Source of the DNA: Oxalobacteraceae bacterium
GTDB taxonomy: Bacteria > Pseudomonadota > Gammaproteobacteria > Burkholderiales > Burkholderiaceae_D
Length of the DNA: 14,361 bases
NCBI GenBank assembly: GCA_003537575.1
Contig: DPRS01000016.1
Span: 93,471 to 107,831 of the forward strand
Reading direction: 5' to 3'
This document shows positions 6,748-14,361 of the stretch, piece by piece. The notes under the pieces were generated by a model. That model made no database searches, was not told the origin of the DNA, and worked only from the letters and a program-made list of their open reading frames with translations. Positions within the stretch are counted from its first letter, which is position 1; each line of letters starts with the position of its first letter. The position numbers and the translations under genes are program-made.

Positions 6748-6756
6748 ATTGTATCA
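6748..6756 (-). promoter_or_regulatory. Candidate extended -10 promoter for the DUF1415 gene
   Basis: On the minus strand the sequence TGATACAAT gives an extended -10 (TG, one base, TACAAT at 6748-6753). No good -35 is seen, which extended -10 promoters can tolerate. Transcription would begin near 6741, leaving a leader of about 47 bases. Motif match only. Confidence 0.35.
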
Positions 6757-6840
6757 AGCCTGTAGGCGATCCATGCCGGATGCGCTATGCTTGCTCGCCG
6801 CCGCGATGGCGGCTTTCGTAACTTGATTGAAAGGGCATGC

Positions 6841-7386
6841 ATGGCGCTCAAGGCCACCATTTTCAAAGTCGACTTGCAGGTAGCCGACATGGATCGCAAT
6901 TACTATGGCGATCATGCGCTGACGATTGCGCGTCACCCTTCGGAAACCGATGAACGCATGATGATGCGAGTATTGGCTTTCGCCTGCCATGCGGATCCTG
7001 CATTGAGTTTCGGCAAAGGCTTGAGTTCCGAGGAAGAACCTGATCTGTGGAAAAAGGATTTGACCGGCGCCATCGACCTGTGGATCGAAGTCGGTCTGCC
7101 GGATGACAAGCGTTTGCTCAAAGCCAGCGGCAAGGCAGCAAAAGTAGTGGTATACAGCTATGGTAGCGCTGCTTCGGTATGGTGGAAGCAGATTTCCGGG
7201 AAAATCGAGCGGGCCCGGAACATCGAAGTTTTCCACCTGCCGCCTGCTGTCAGCCTGGCGCTGGCAAAGCTGGCGCAACGCACCATGCAATTGCAGTGCA
7301 CGATACAGGACAAGCAGATGTGGTTCACTGGCACGGATGATGCAATACCGGCCGAGCTGACCCTGTTGCGAGAAGCTCGGCAGTAA
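6841..7386 (+). CDS. yaeQ: YaeQ family protein (PD-(D/E)XK nuclease-like fold)
   Basis: A 181-residue protein, the same length as E. coli YaeQ. It opens with MALKATIFKVDLQVADMDRNYY and has the family block IARHPSETDERMMMRVLAF (29-47). A nuclease-fold core follows: D79 and E83 in AIDLWIEVG, with K90 and K94 downstream in PDDKRLLKAS, resembling the (D/E)xK arrangement. Published structural work on YaeQ proteins noted similarity to PD-(D/E)XK nucleases, but the activity is unsettled; early suggestions of an RfaH-like antitermination role were not sustained. Start: ATG 6841 has AAGGG at 6831-6835, five bases away, and matches the family N terminus; the frame upstream to 6787 encodes an Arg-rich stretch. 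It is divergent from the DUF1415 gene. Confidence 0.93.
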   Translation: MALKATIFKVDLQVADMDRNYYGDHALTIARHPSETDERMMMRVLAFACHADPALSFGKGLSSEEEPDLWKKDLTGAIDLWIEVGLPDDKRLLKASGKAAKVVVYSYGSAASVWWKQISGKIERARNIEVFHLPPAVSLALAKLAQRTMQLQCTIQDKQMWFTGTDDAIPAELTLLREARQ

Positions 7387-7494
7387 TGCGTCGATCCGTC
7401 ACTATTGCATCCTTTGACGGGGCATCTGCCTTGGTGCATCAGGGTTTGCCCGAGCGAATGTCGTTCAGGAAGGTGAAGCCAGGGGTGCCAACGA

Positions 7495-9078
7495 ATGGCG
7501 GGAGGACGCGTTTTGCCGGGAACTCTAAGACGTCAGCGAATCCTCAAGTTATTTAACGCCAGGCATATTCTGCCACCAGTCATCCTGGTGCTGTCCCTGC
7601 TGGTTACTCTGCTGCTGGTACGCGATGCGCAGCGCATTTCGGAAAAATATCTGCAGGAAGAATTTGCCTTCCGCGTGCGTGAATTGTCGGATCAGATCGA
7701 ACGGCGGATGCAGCTTTACAGGCAAGTCCTGCGCGGAACGCTTGGTCTGTTTGTCGTCGCGGGAAAGGTCTCCCGCGAAGAATTCCGCAAGTATGTCGAA
7801 ACCCAGGAACTGCAAAAGAATTATCCCGGTATCGAAGGGGTCGGATTCGCGCAGGTCGTGCCGGCATCCGAAAAGGAAGCCCATGTGCAGGAAGTGCGGC
7901 GCGAGGGCTTTCCCGGGTACGATATCAAGCCGCCAGGCGAACGCGGCATCTACTCGTCGATTGTCTACCTGGAGCCGTTTGCCGGCCGTAACCTGCATGC
8001 ATTCGGCTTTGACATGTATTCGGAGGCGCGCCGGCGCGCTGCCATGCAGCAAGCCAGGGATACCAATACGGCGGTGATAACGAGAAAGACCCGGCTGGTC
8101 CAGGAAGTGGAGGCGGATGTCCAGGCCGGTTTCCTGATGTATCTGCCGCTGTATCGCAAAGGGGCGCCGCATGAAACGGTCGTGCAGCGGCGTGAAAACC
8201 TGGTGGGCTGGATATATGCGCCATTCCGCATGAAGGATATGATGCGCGGCCTGGAGAGCTTGCGCACCAACGAACTGGATGTCGAGATCTACGACGGCGA
8301 CAAGCCGGTACCGGAAGCCTTGATGTACGACTCCAACGGAATCTTATCTGGAGCCAGTCATGCCAGCCGCTTCAGACAGACAGCGCGCCTCAATATTTCC
8401 GGCCATCAGTGGCTGATCGTTACTTCCTCCCTGCTGCCTTACGAGCAGCAGGAGCAGGCGGGCAGGGCAGGGCTGATTCTGCGCGGCGGCATCAGCATCA
8501 GCTTGCTGCTTTCCCTCCTGGTATGGGTTTTTCTCGATGACAGGGCGCGGGCATTGCAGGCTGCCGACCAGGCGATGCGGCTGGCGCTTTATGATGCCTT
8601 GACGGGATTACCCAATCGTAAGCTGATCCATGAGCGACTGACCCTGGCGATAGTCAAGGCCAGGCGCGATCACGGCAAGCTGGCGCTGCTGTTCATCGAT
8701 CTCGACAAGTTCAAGCCGGTGAATGACGAGTATGGGCATGCGATCGGCGACCTGCTGCTCAAGGAGGTCGCGGCACGCCTGCAGCATTGCATGCGCGCTT
8801 CCGATACCGTGGCGCGGATTGGCGGTGACGAATTCGTCGCCCTGCTCGATGAAATCGATGGCAGGGAAGGTGCCGCCAAGGCGGCGAACAAGATCCTGCA
8901 TGCGTTGACGCAGCCTTTCGAGGTCGCTGGCCACCAACTGGAAATCGCCGGCAGCATCGGTGTCGCGATTTATCCGCAAGACGGCGAAAACGAGAACGCC
9001 CTGATGAAGAACGCGGACATGGCGATGTACGAAGCAAAGAACAGTGGCCGCAGCACGGTACGGTTTGCCACGCAGTAA
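7495..9078 (+). CDS. Membrane-anchored CHASE-GGDEF diguanylate cyclase
   Basis: A 527-residue inner-membrane sensor enzyme predicted to make cyclic di-GMP from two GTP. It has a short cytosolic N terminus and a first membrane helix at about 25-43. A periplasmic CHASE domain spans about 75-290 (YPGIEGVGFAQVVP at 110-123, YLEPFAGRN at 158-166, GFLMYLPLY at 212-220). A second helix at about 327-347 leads to a GGDEF domain at 362-525. The active site is intact: RIGGDEF (441-447) with metal ligand D402 in FIDLDKFK. An inhibitory I-site RxxD (R434-D437) lies exactly five residues before GGDEF, so product inhibition is expected. No EAL domain is present. ATG 7495 has AGGGG at 7481-7485. A TTG at 7513 (residue 7), with GGGAGG at 7500-7505, is an equally good start. 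The ligand of the CHASE domain is unknown. Confidence 0.93.
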   Translation: MAGGRVLPGTLRRQRILKLFNARHILPPVILVLSLLVTLLLVRDAQRISEKYLQEEFAFRVRELSDQIERRMQLYRQVLRGTLGLFVVAGKVSREEFRKYVETQELQKNYPGIEGVGFAQVVPASEKEAHVQEVRREGFPGYDIKPPGERGIYSSIVYLEPFAGRNLHAFGFDMYSEARRRAAMQQARDTNTAVITRKTRLVQEVEADVQAGFLMYLPLYRKGAPHETVVQRRENLVGWIYAPFRMKDMMRGLESLRTNELDVEIYDGDKPVPEALMYDSNGILSGASHASRFRQTARLNISGHQWLIVTSSLLPYEQQEQAGRAGLILRGGISISLLLSLLVWVFLDDRARALQAADQAMRLALYDALTGLPNRKLIHERLTLAIVKARRDHGKLALLFIDLDKFKPVNDEYGHAIGDLLLKEVAARLQHCMRASDTVARIGGDEFVALLDEIDGREGAAKAANKILHALTQPFEVAGHQLEIAGSIGVAIYPQDGENENALMKNADMAMYEAKNSGRSTVRFATQ

Positions 9079-9105
9079 CAAATTCTTCCCACCGTGATGG
9101 GGTAG

Positions 9106-9134
9106 TTGCGCCTGCGGAGCTTCTGGCCTACTAT
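9106..9134 (+). promoter_or_regulatory. Candidate sigma-70 promoter for rnk
   Basis: TTGCGC (9106-9111) and TACTAT (9129-9134) are spaced by exactly 17 bases. They match the consensus at three and four positions. Transcription would start near 9141 and pass through the hairpin at 9156-9172 before the rnk start. Motif match only. Confidence 0.4.
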
Positions 9135-9155
9135 CATTATTTTTAAGACTGGATC

Positions 9156-9180
9156 GTCCGCCGCGAGCGGACTTTTTATT
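9156..9180 (+). terminator. Intrinsic terminator-like hairpin just before rnk
   Basis: The stem GTCCGC (9156-9161) pairs with GCGGAC (9167-9172) around CGCGA and is followed by TTTTTATT. It most simply ends the diguanylate cyclase transcript, but it is only 12-20 bases from the rnk start codon, so it may also act as a leader element of rnk. Confidence 0.75.
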
Positions 9181-9191
9181 TGGGAATTGCG

Positions 9192-9617
9192 ATGGAAACG
9201 ACCATGGACCTATCTCTGCCGCCTATCACCATCTCCAGCCTGGATCTGGAGCGCATCGAGGAATTGCTGGCATCAACTGCAGTCAAGAAGCTGCCCGGGC
9301 TGGAAGCTCTGCAAGAAGAACTGAATCGCGCCAGGGTGATCGATCCGGAAGAAGTCCCGCCTGACCTGGTGACCATGAATTCCACTGTCGTGGTGCTCGA
9401 CGAGGATTCGGACATGCAAAGCGAACTGACTCTCGTTTATCCGAATTCTCCGCGGCCGGCCAATCCGGTGTCGGTGCTGGCGCCGGTAGGCAGCGCCCTG
9501 CTTGGCCTTTCGGTCGGCCAGTCGATTTCCTGGCCGGCGCCCGGCGGCCGCGCATTGCGCTTGCGAGTCCTGGGCATCAAAAACCAGCCGGAGGCCAGCG
9601 GCTTGTATTACCGCTGA
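9192..9617 (+). CDS. rnk: Rnk, regulator of nucleoside diphosphate kinase (GreA/B-like RNA polymerase binder)
   Basis: A 141-residue protein close to the 136 residues of E. coli Rnk. A short helical N-terminal part (about 14-50, SSLDLERIEELLAS onward) precedes a GreA/GreB C-terminal FKBP-like domain (about 58-141). This domain includes TMNSTVVVLDED (61-72), the LTLVYP strand (79-84), SVLAPVGSALLGLSVGQ (94-110) and the LRVLGI strand (124-129). In E. coli Rnk binds RNA polymerase but lacks the long coiled coil of Gre factors, so it is not a cleavage factor. Here too the N-terminal helical segment is short. ATG 9192 has a modest GGGA at 9182-9185; ATG 9204 is an alternative. A promoter-like element and a hairpin lie directly upstream. 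It converges with gdhA over a shared terminator. Confidence 0.92.
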   Translation: METTMDLSLPPITISSLDLERIEELLASTAVKKLPGLEALQEELNRARVIDPEEVPPDLVTMNSTVVVLDEDSDMQSELTLVYPNSPRPANPVSVLAPVGSALLGLSVGQSISWPAPGGRALRLRVLGIKNQPEASGLYYR

Positions 9618-9651
9618 GTCCAGGCTGCCGCATGGCCGCCGGCGATGTGCA

Positions 9652-9688
9652 AAAAAGCCCGCATGCCGTTTCCGGCTGCGGGCTTTTT
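9652..9688. terminator. Bidirectional terminator between rnk and gdhA
   Basis: GCCCGCA (9657-9663) pairs with TGCGGGC (9677-9683). An inner GCC/GGC extension continues the stem across a bulged T, and the stem is flanked by five A on the left (9652-9656) and five T on the right (9684-9688). The T-run therefore exists on both strands, serving the convergent rnk and gdhA genes. Confidence 0.93.
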
Positions 9689-9714
9689 CTTCGCGGTTAT
9701 CCGCGCGGAGAAGA

Positions 9715-11067
<1,353 letters not shown>

Positions 11068-11073
11068 GGTGTT

Positions 11074-11079
11074 CTCCTT
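11074..11079 (-). promoter_or_regulatory. gdhA: Ribosome binding site fixing the TTG start of gdhA
   Basis: The minus strand reads AAGGAG followed by AACACC and then TTG. The near-ideal sequence and six-base spacing support the rare start codon. Confidence 0.8.
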
Positions 11080-11199
11080 GGATGTGGGTAGGCGGCAGGA
11101 TTGGCATGGAATCCGTCACGCGATCATGAATGTATTGGCAATTCCCGGGGACTTGTGTTGTGTGCTGCGAGAGCAAGTTGCTGGAAAAACCGTGGCGCG

Positions 11200-11228
11200 A
11201 TTGTACGTCAAGACAGCCTTGTTGCGCA
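11200..11228 (-). promoter_or_regulatory. Candidate gdhA promoter
   Basis: On the minus strand TGCGCA (11223-11228) and TACAAT (11200-11205) are 17 bases apart. The -10 matches the consensus at five of six positions and the -35 at three. The leader would be about 125 bases. Motif match only. Confidence 0.35.
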
Positions 11229-11237
11229 TCGTTTTCG

Positions 11238-11289
11238 TGCATTTTTGCGGACGCAAATGAAGATTTTGCACCCTAATCATGCATTTTTG
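11238..11289. repeat. Direct repeat TGCATTTTTG (42-bp spacing) and an inverted repeat upstream of gdhA
   Basis: TGCATTTTTG occurs at 11238-11247 and again at 11280-11289, exactly 42 bp apart, about four helical turns. Between them lies the inverted repeat TTTGCG-GA-CGCAAA (11244-11257). All are just upstream of the candidate gdhA promoter and downstream of the mrpG stop. Confidence 0.5.
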
Positions 11290-11308
11290 ACAGCGCATGC
11301 GGATGCCT

Positions 11309-11323
11309 GCACCGTCATGGTGC
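11309..11323. other. Small hairpin directly after the mrpG stop codon
   Basis: GCACC and GGTGC pair around a five-base loop immediately after the mrpG stop. No T-run follows on the minus strand, so this is not a convincing intrinsic terminator, and read-through from the antiporter operon towards gdhA is possible. Confidence 0.35.
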
Positions 11324-11686
11324 TTACTGCGGATTTGTGTTGGTATCGCTGCCGCTTTGAGGGGCGTTTTTTGCCAGGTCGCGCTTGCGGTATATCCCGG
11401 CCTGCATCAGCAGGATGGTCGAAATCGGCGAGGTCGTCACGATCAGCACGGTAATCAGGATTTCCTGCAGCACCAGGCGCTGGCCATGCACGCCGGCGGC
11501 AATCAGCGAGGCCGCCAGCACGCAGGTAAGTCCCAGGGAATTGCCGAGGGTGGGGGCATGCATGCGCGCATGAAAATCCGGCAGGCGCAACAGGCCGGCC
11601 GAGCCGATCAGGGTCAGCACGCTACCGGCCACCAGCAGCAGGGCGACCGGCAACGCCGCCCACAACGGGAATTCGACGAAGCTCAT
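11324..11686 (-). CDS. mrpG: Monovalent cation/H+ antiporter subunit G (MrpG/MnhG/PhaG)
   Basis: A 120-residue membrane protein with about three hydrophobic segments (roughly 9-31, 47-66 and 72-95). The MrpG signature GLLRLPDFHARMHAP (31-45) is followed by TLGNSLGL (46-53). MrpG is a small subunit required for the multi-subunit secondary antiporter that exchanges cytosolic Na+ or K+ for protons. The C-terminal 20 residues are polar (KNAPQSGSDTNTNPQ). The start codon overlaps the mrpF stop as ATGA, and it is the last gene of the operon. Whether the complex moves Na+ or K+ cannot be settled from the sequence. Confidence 0.92.
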   Translation of the reverse strand: MSFVEFPLWAALPVALLLVAGSVLTLIGSAGLLRLPDFHARMHAPTLGNSLGLTCVLAASLIAAGVHGQRLVLQEILITVLIVTTSPISTILLMQAGIYRKRDLAKNAPQSGSDTNTNPQ

Positions 11687-11964
11687 GGCTCGATCACCTC
11701 GCCACGCAGCAGAAATTTAGCCAGGGCCGCCGTGCCGACGAAACCGAACAGCGCGATCAGGAGAGCGATGTCGAAATACACGCGCGTGCCGAAGCGGATA
11801 CCGAGCGTTAGCATGATGAGCATGGCATTCACATAGAGCGTGTCGAGCGCCAGCACGCGGTCCTGCGCGGCCGGGCCGCGCAACAGGCGCAGGCCGGCGC
11901 AGCACATCGCCAGCGCGAAGCCGAGCAAGGCGAAGGAAGTGGCCCAGTAGAGCAATGCGTTCAT
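11683..11964 (-). CDS. mrpF: Monovalent cation/H+ antiporter subunit F (MrpF/MnhF/PhaF)
   Basis: A 93-residue protein with three membrane segments (about 4-26, 38-56 and 62-86). The family motif GPAAQDRVLALDTL (30-43), with the conserved Asp-Arg pair, lies before the second helix and is followed by YVNAMLIML. MrpF is related to bile acid/Na+ efflux-type small subunits and is needed for assembly and transport by the Mrp complex. The start at ATG 11964 overlaps the mrpE stop, and its own stop overlaps the mrpG start, both as ATGA. A longer open frame reaches to 12543, but it is antisense-quality Arg/Pro-rich sequence in the wrong frame of mrpE and is not part of this protein. Confidence 0.92.
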   Translation of the reverse strand: MNALLYWATSFALLGFALAMCCAGLRLLRGPAAQDRVLALDTLYVNAMLIMLTLGIRFGTRVYFDIALLIALFGFVGTAALAKFLLRGEVIEP

Positions 11965-12446
11965 TCGAAAATCTCCATCAGGGGGCGTTCGTAATGCAGC
12001 TTGATCGTGTCGATCCAGGTCTGCTCGTCCTGCAGATCCAGCACATGCAAGGTGAGGGTGGCGCCGTCCGGCGACAGCCCGGCCCAGACCGTGCCGGGGG
12101 TGGCGGTGACGATGCAGGCGAGCACCGCCAGTCCGTGCGGATCGCGCAGATCGATCGGGATATCCATGAAGCCGGAAGTGGCTCTGCGCCGGGCGCCGCC
12201 GAGAATGACGCCGGCCACCGCGAAATTGGAGCGCACGACATCCTTGAGCACCGTCCGCAGCAGTGCGGCAATCGCCAGCGGGCGCCGCGCCCGGCCGCGC
12301 AATGGCCGCATCTCGGCGGTCAGCAGCGGCAAGCCGATGGCCAGCAGCAGCCCTAGCAGCGCATGTCCAGGCGTGAGGGAGTCGTTCAGCAGCAGCCATA
12401 AGGCCAGCAGCACGGCTGCCAGGCGCGGCTCGGCGGCGTGCTTCAT
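11961..12446 (-). CDS. mrpE: Monovalent cation/H+ antiporter subunit E (MrpE/MnhE/PhaE)
   Basis: A 161-residue protein. Two N-terminal hydrophobic segments (about 8-22 and 25-44) are followed by a cytosolic domain. Its MrpE-type features are VLKDVVRSNFAVAGVIL (67-83), the FMDIPIDLRDPHGLAVLA block (93-110) and the highly typical CIVTATPGTVWAGLSPDG (111-128). It ends with HVLDLQDEQTWIDTIK. MrpE supports stability and full activity of the Mrp complex. The start at ATG 12446 overlaps the mrpD stop, and its stop overlaps the mrpF start. The frame upstream of 12446 stays open for about 1.7 kb through mrpD, but this is a shadow frame of GC-rich coding DNA. Confidence 0.92.
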   Translation of the reverse strand: MKHAAEPRLAAVLLALWLLLNDSLTPGHALLGLLLAIGLPLLTAEMRPLRGRARRPLAIAALLRTVLKDVVRSNFAVAGVILGGARRRATSGFMDIPIDLRDPHGLAVLACIVTATPGTVWAGLSPDGATLTLHVLDLQDEQTWIDTIKLHYERPLMEIFE

Positions 12447-14104
12447 GGCGCTGCTCCTGGCACCTGCGCTGGCACCTGCGCCGGCGGCGACGCAGTGGCG
12501 GCGGCTGGCGGCAGCACGGCCTGGATGTAGGTCTGCGGCGCATACAGCGCCGCGCCGGTGGCTTGCAGGTAGCGCACCGCCGGATCTGCCGCCAGGGCCA
12601 GCGTGACCGACAGCAGCACCAGCAGCATCACCGGGCCCGCCTCGATCACCCGCAGGCGCGGCTTGCTGCGTTCCTGGGTGCCCCAGAACAGGCGGCTGCC
12701 CATGCGCGACAGGGCGATCACGCCTGCCAGGCCGGAGGCGAGCACGGCAATCAGCAGCACACGGGACAGCGCCGGCGGCGCCATTCCGGGAGCCGTCTCG
12801 AGCGCGGCGGACAGCATCCAGAACTTGGCGACAAAGCCGGACAGCGGCGGCATGCCTGTCACCAGCAGCGCGCAGGAAGCGAAAGCGAAGCCGAGGAAGG
12901 CCATCGCCGCGGGAATGGCGATGCCGACGACTTCGTCCGGCCGGTCGGAATACACGGGGTCGTCGACGCCGAAGGATTCCATCGTGATGGCGAGGATATT
13001 GGCGCCATAGGACTGGCTGCGTTCGATCATTTCGCACAGCATGAAAAAGGCGCCGGTGGCCAGCACCGAGCTGATCAGATAAAACAGCGTCGCACCGGCC
13101 ATGATGGGGCCGCCGATGCCGAAGCCGGCCAGCAGCGTGCCGGCCGAGACGATCACGCAATAGGCGACCAGCCGTTGCGGCTTCTGTTCGGTCAGCATGG
13201 CTGCGGAACTCAGCAGCAGGGTCGCCATGCCGATCCAGAACAGCCAGGGGCCGTTGAATGGCGCCGGTCCGCCGGTGGCTGAAAACAGCGTGGTCAGGCG
13301 CAGCAAGGCATAGATGCCGACCTTGGTCATGATCGAAAAGAGCGCGGCCACGGGCGCTGCCGCCGAACCGTAGGCGTTGACCAGCCAGAAGTTGAGCGGC
13401 CAGACGCCGGCCTTGAGCAGGAATGCGGCGCCGAGGATGGCGCAGCCGGCTTCCAGCAATGTCCGCTCGCTTCCGGCCAGTGTCGGCAGGCGCGCCGCCA
13501 GGTCGGCCATGTTGAGCGTGCCGGCGGCGCCATAGATCAGCGCCGCGCCAATCAGGAACACCAGCGAACCGGCCAGGTTGACGGCGATGTAGTGCAGGCC
13601 GGCGCGCACCCGCAGCGTGCCCGAGCCGTGCAGCACCAGGCCGTAGGATGCGGCCAGCAGGACTTCGAAAAACACGAAGAGATTGAACAGGTCGCCGGTC
13701 AGGAAGGCGCCGTTGAGTCCCATCAGCAGGAACTGGAACAGCGGGTGGAAATGCGCGCCCATGTGGTCCCAGCGCGCCAGCGAATATACCAGCGCCGCCA
13801 GCCCCAGTATGGCGGAGAGGCTGAGCATGACGGCCGCCAGGCGGTCGGCCACCAGCACGATGCCGAAGGGAGCGGACCAGGCGCCGAGCGTATAGACGGC
13901 AATGCCTTCGGGCCAGTATGCGGGCAGCGCGCCGGCCGCCATTGCCAACAGGGCGAAGGCGACGCCGGTCTGCAGCAAGGTCGACAGCAGGGGCAGCGCG
14001 ATGCGGGAGCGGCGCCAGCCGTCCGGCAGCAGCAGCATGCAGGCGCCGGCAAGCAGCGGCAAGAGGATCGGCAGGATCGGCAGTTGCTGGATCAGTGGGC
14101 TCAT
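12443..14104 (-). CDS. mrpD: Monovalent cation/H+ antiporter subunit D (MrpD/MnhD/PhaD)
   Basis: A 553-residue polytopic membrane protein (family expectation about 14 helices) homologous to the proton-pumping subunits of respiratory complex I. The key charged residues of the half-channel are present: E147 in NLFVFFEVLLAASYG, K231 in LLKAGVWPLNFWL, K261 in SIMTKVGIYALLRL and K427 in GMPPLSGFVAKFWML. These correspond to the conserved TM5 Glu, TM7 Lys, TM8 Lys and TM12 Lys of the family. All are intact, so the subunit should be functional. The C-terminal tail (530-553) is Ala/Pro-rich with a small AQVP tandem repeat. The start at ATG 14104 overlaps the mrpC stop and its stop overlaps the mrpE start, suggesting translational coupling. 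Confidence 0.95.
   Translation of the reverse strand: MSPLIQQLPILPILLPLLAGACMLLLPDGWRRSRIALPLLSTLLQTGVAFALLAMAAGALPAYWPEGIAVYTLGAWSAPFGIVLVADRLAAVMLSLSAILGLAALVYSLARWDHMGAHFHPLFQFLLMGLNGAFLTGDLFNLFVFFEVLLAASYGLVLHGSGTLRVRAGLHYIAVNLAGSLVFLIGAALIYGAAGTLNMADLAARLPTLAGSERTLLEAGCAILGAAFLLKAGVWPLNFWLVNAYGSAAAPVAALFSIMTKVGIYALLRLTTLFSATGGPAPFNGPWLFWIGMATLLLSSAAMLTEQKPQRLVAYCVIVSAGTLLAGFGIGGPIMAGATLFYLISSVLATGAFFMLCEMIERSQSYGANILAITMESFGVDDPVYSDRPDEVVGIAIPAAMAFLGFAFASCALLVTGMPPLSGFVAKFWMLSAALETAPGMAPPALSRVLLIAVLASGLAGVIALSRMGSRLFWGTQERSKPRLRVIEAGPVMLLVLLSVTLALAADPAVRYLQATGAALYAPQTYIQAVLPPAAATASPPAQVPAQVPGAAP
12458..12481. repeat. 12-bp tandem duplication in the 3' end of mrpD
   Basis: TGGCACCTGCGC is repeated twice head to tail (12458-12469 and 12470-12481), encoding AQVP twice in the disordered C-terminal tail of subunit D. 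A multiple of three, it keeps the frame and could be a slippage site. Confidence 0.8.
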
Positions 14105-14361
14105 TGATCCGGCTCCTCGCCATCGACATGGTCGGTGCCGGTCAGCCCGCGCGCGCCCAACAGCACCACCAGGAATAGCGCGGTGGTGGCGAAGCCGATC
14201 ACGATGGCGGTCAGCACCAGGGCCTGCGGCACCGGGTCGGCATAGCGCGCCGGATCGGCCGCCTGCTGCGGGTCGATGATCGGCGCAGCGCCGACCGCCA
14301 GGCGTCCCATCGCGAAAATGAACAGGTTGACCGCATACGACAGCAGCGACAGCCCCATGAT
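14101..14361 (-). CDS. mrpC: Monovalent cation/H+ antiporter subunit C (MrpC/MnhC/PhaC), C-terminal part
   Basis: The last 86 residues of a protein whose start lies beyond the right edge; family members are usually about 110-115 residues and homologous to NuoK of complex I. Visible are GLSLLSYAVNLFIFAMG, the typical central helix with the LLSxAVNL pattern, the loop DPVPQALVLTAIVIGFATTA and a final hydrophobic helix (LFLVVLLGA). The ATG at 14358 is internal, since homologues extend further upstream and the frame stays open to the edge. The stop overlaps the mrpD start as ATGA. The rest of the operon (A/B subunits) should lie to the right. Confidence 0.9.
   Translation of the reverse strand: MMGLSLLSYAVNLFIFAMGRLAVGAAPIIDPQQAADPARYADPVPQALVLTAIVIGFATTALFLVVLLGARGLTGTDHVDGEEPDQ

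Noticed and set aside
11961..14129. A 722-codon minus-strand frame running through mrpD into mrpE
   Set aside because: Only its last 161 residues (mrpE) are real. The rest is Arg/Ala/Pro-rich shadow sequence of mrpD in another frame, so it is not a fusion protein.

Overview
The window looks like a chromosomal segment of a GC-rich betaproteobacterium. The gene content and protein style (LapB, a periplasmic ComEA-like protein, CysM, Rnk, NADP-type GdhA and an Mrp antiporter operon) suggest Burkholderiales, most likely Oxalobacteraceae, such as a Herbaspirillum or Collimonas relative. That placement is inference from protein families, not a database result. There are no tRNAs, rRNAs, CRISPR arrays, insertion sequences or phage genes that I can see. 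All genes are intact except those cut by the window edges.

Layout, left to right. (1) 1-906: the 3' end of lapB (lipopolysaccharide assembly regulator), a terminator-like hairpin, then a small exported helix-hairpin-helix protein of the ComEA type. (2) 1091-4336: a tightly spaced pair, a GT4 glycosyltransferase and a GH133-like amylo-alpha-1,6-glucosidase, probably one transcription unit for an alpha-glucan or glucoside. (3) 4434-5336: cysM (cysteine synthase B), convergent with (4) a small helix-turn-helix regulator at 5385-5720. Its upstream region is an AT-rich gene-free island of about 400 bp carrying repeated ATTGCAAT palindromes. (5) 6134-7386: a DUF1415 protein and a divergently transcribed yaeQ (PD-(D/E)XK-like fold). 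(6) 7495-9078: a membrane CHASE-GGDEF diguanylate cyclase with intact catalytic and inhibitory motifs. (7) 9192-9617: rnk, preceded by a promoter-like sequence and then a terminator-like hairpin. (8) 9715-11067, minus strand: gdhA, starting at TTG and sharing a bidirectional terminator with rnk. (9) 11324 to the right edge, minus strand: the C-D-E-F-G part of an Mrp/Mnh/Pha monovalent cation/H+ antiporter operon, with every gene junction overlapping by four bases.

Most genes are housekeeping or conserved. The parts least explained by known biology are the two-gene glycan module, the regulator with its AT-rich palindromic region, and two hairpins placed directly in front of start codons (comEA-like gene and rnk). 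I do not see a clear, wholly new multi-gene system; the best candidates are reported as findings with modest scores.
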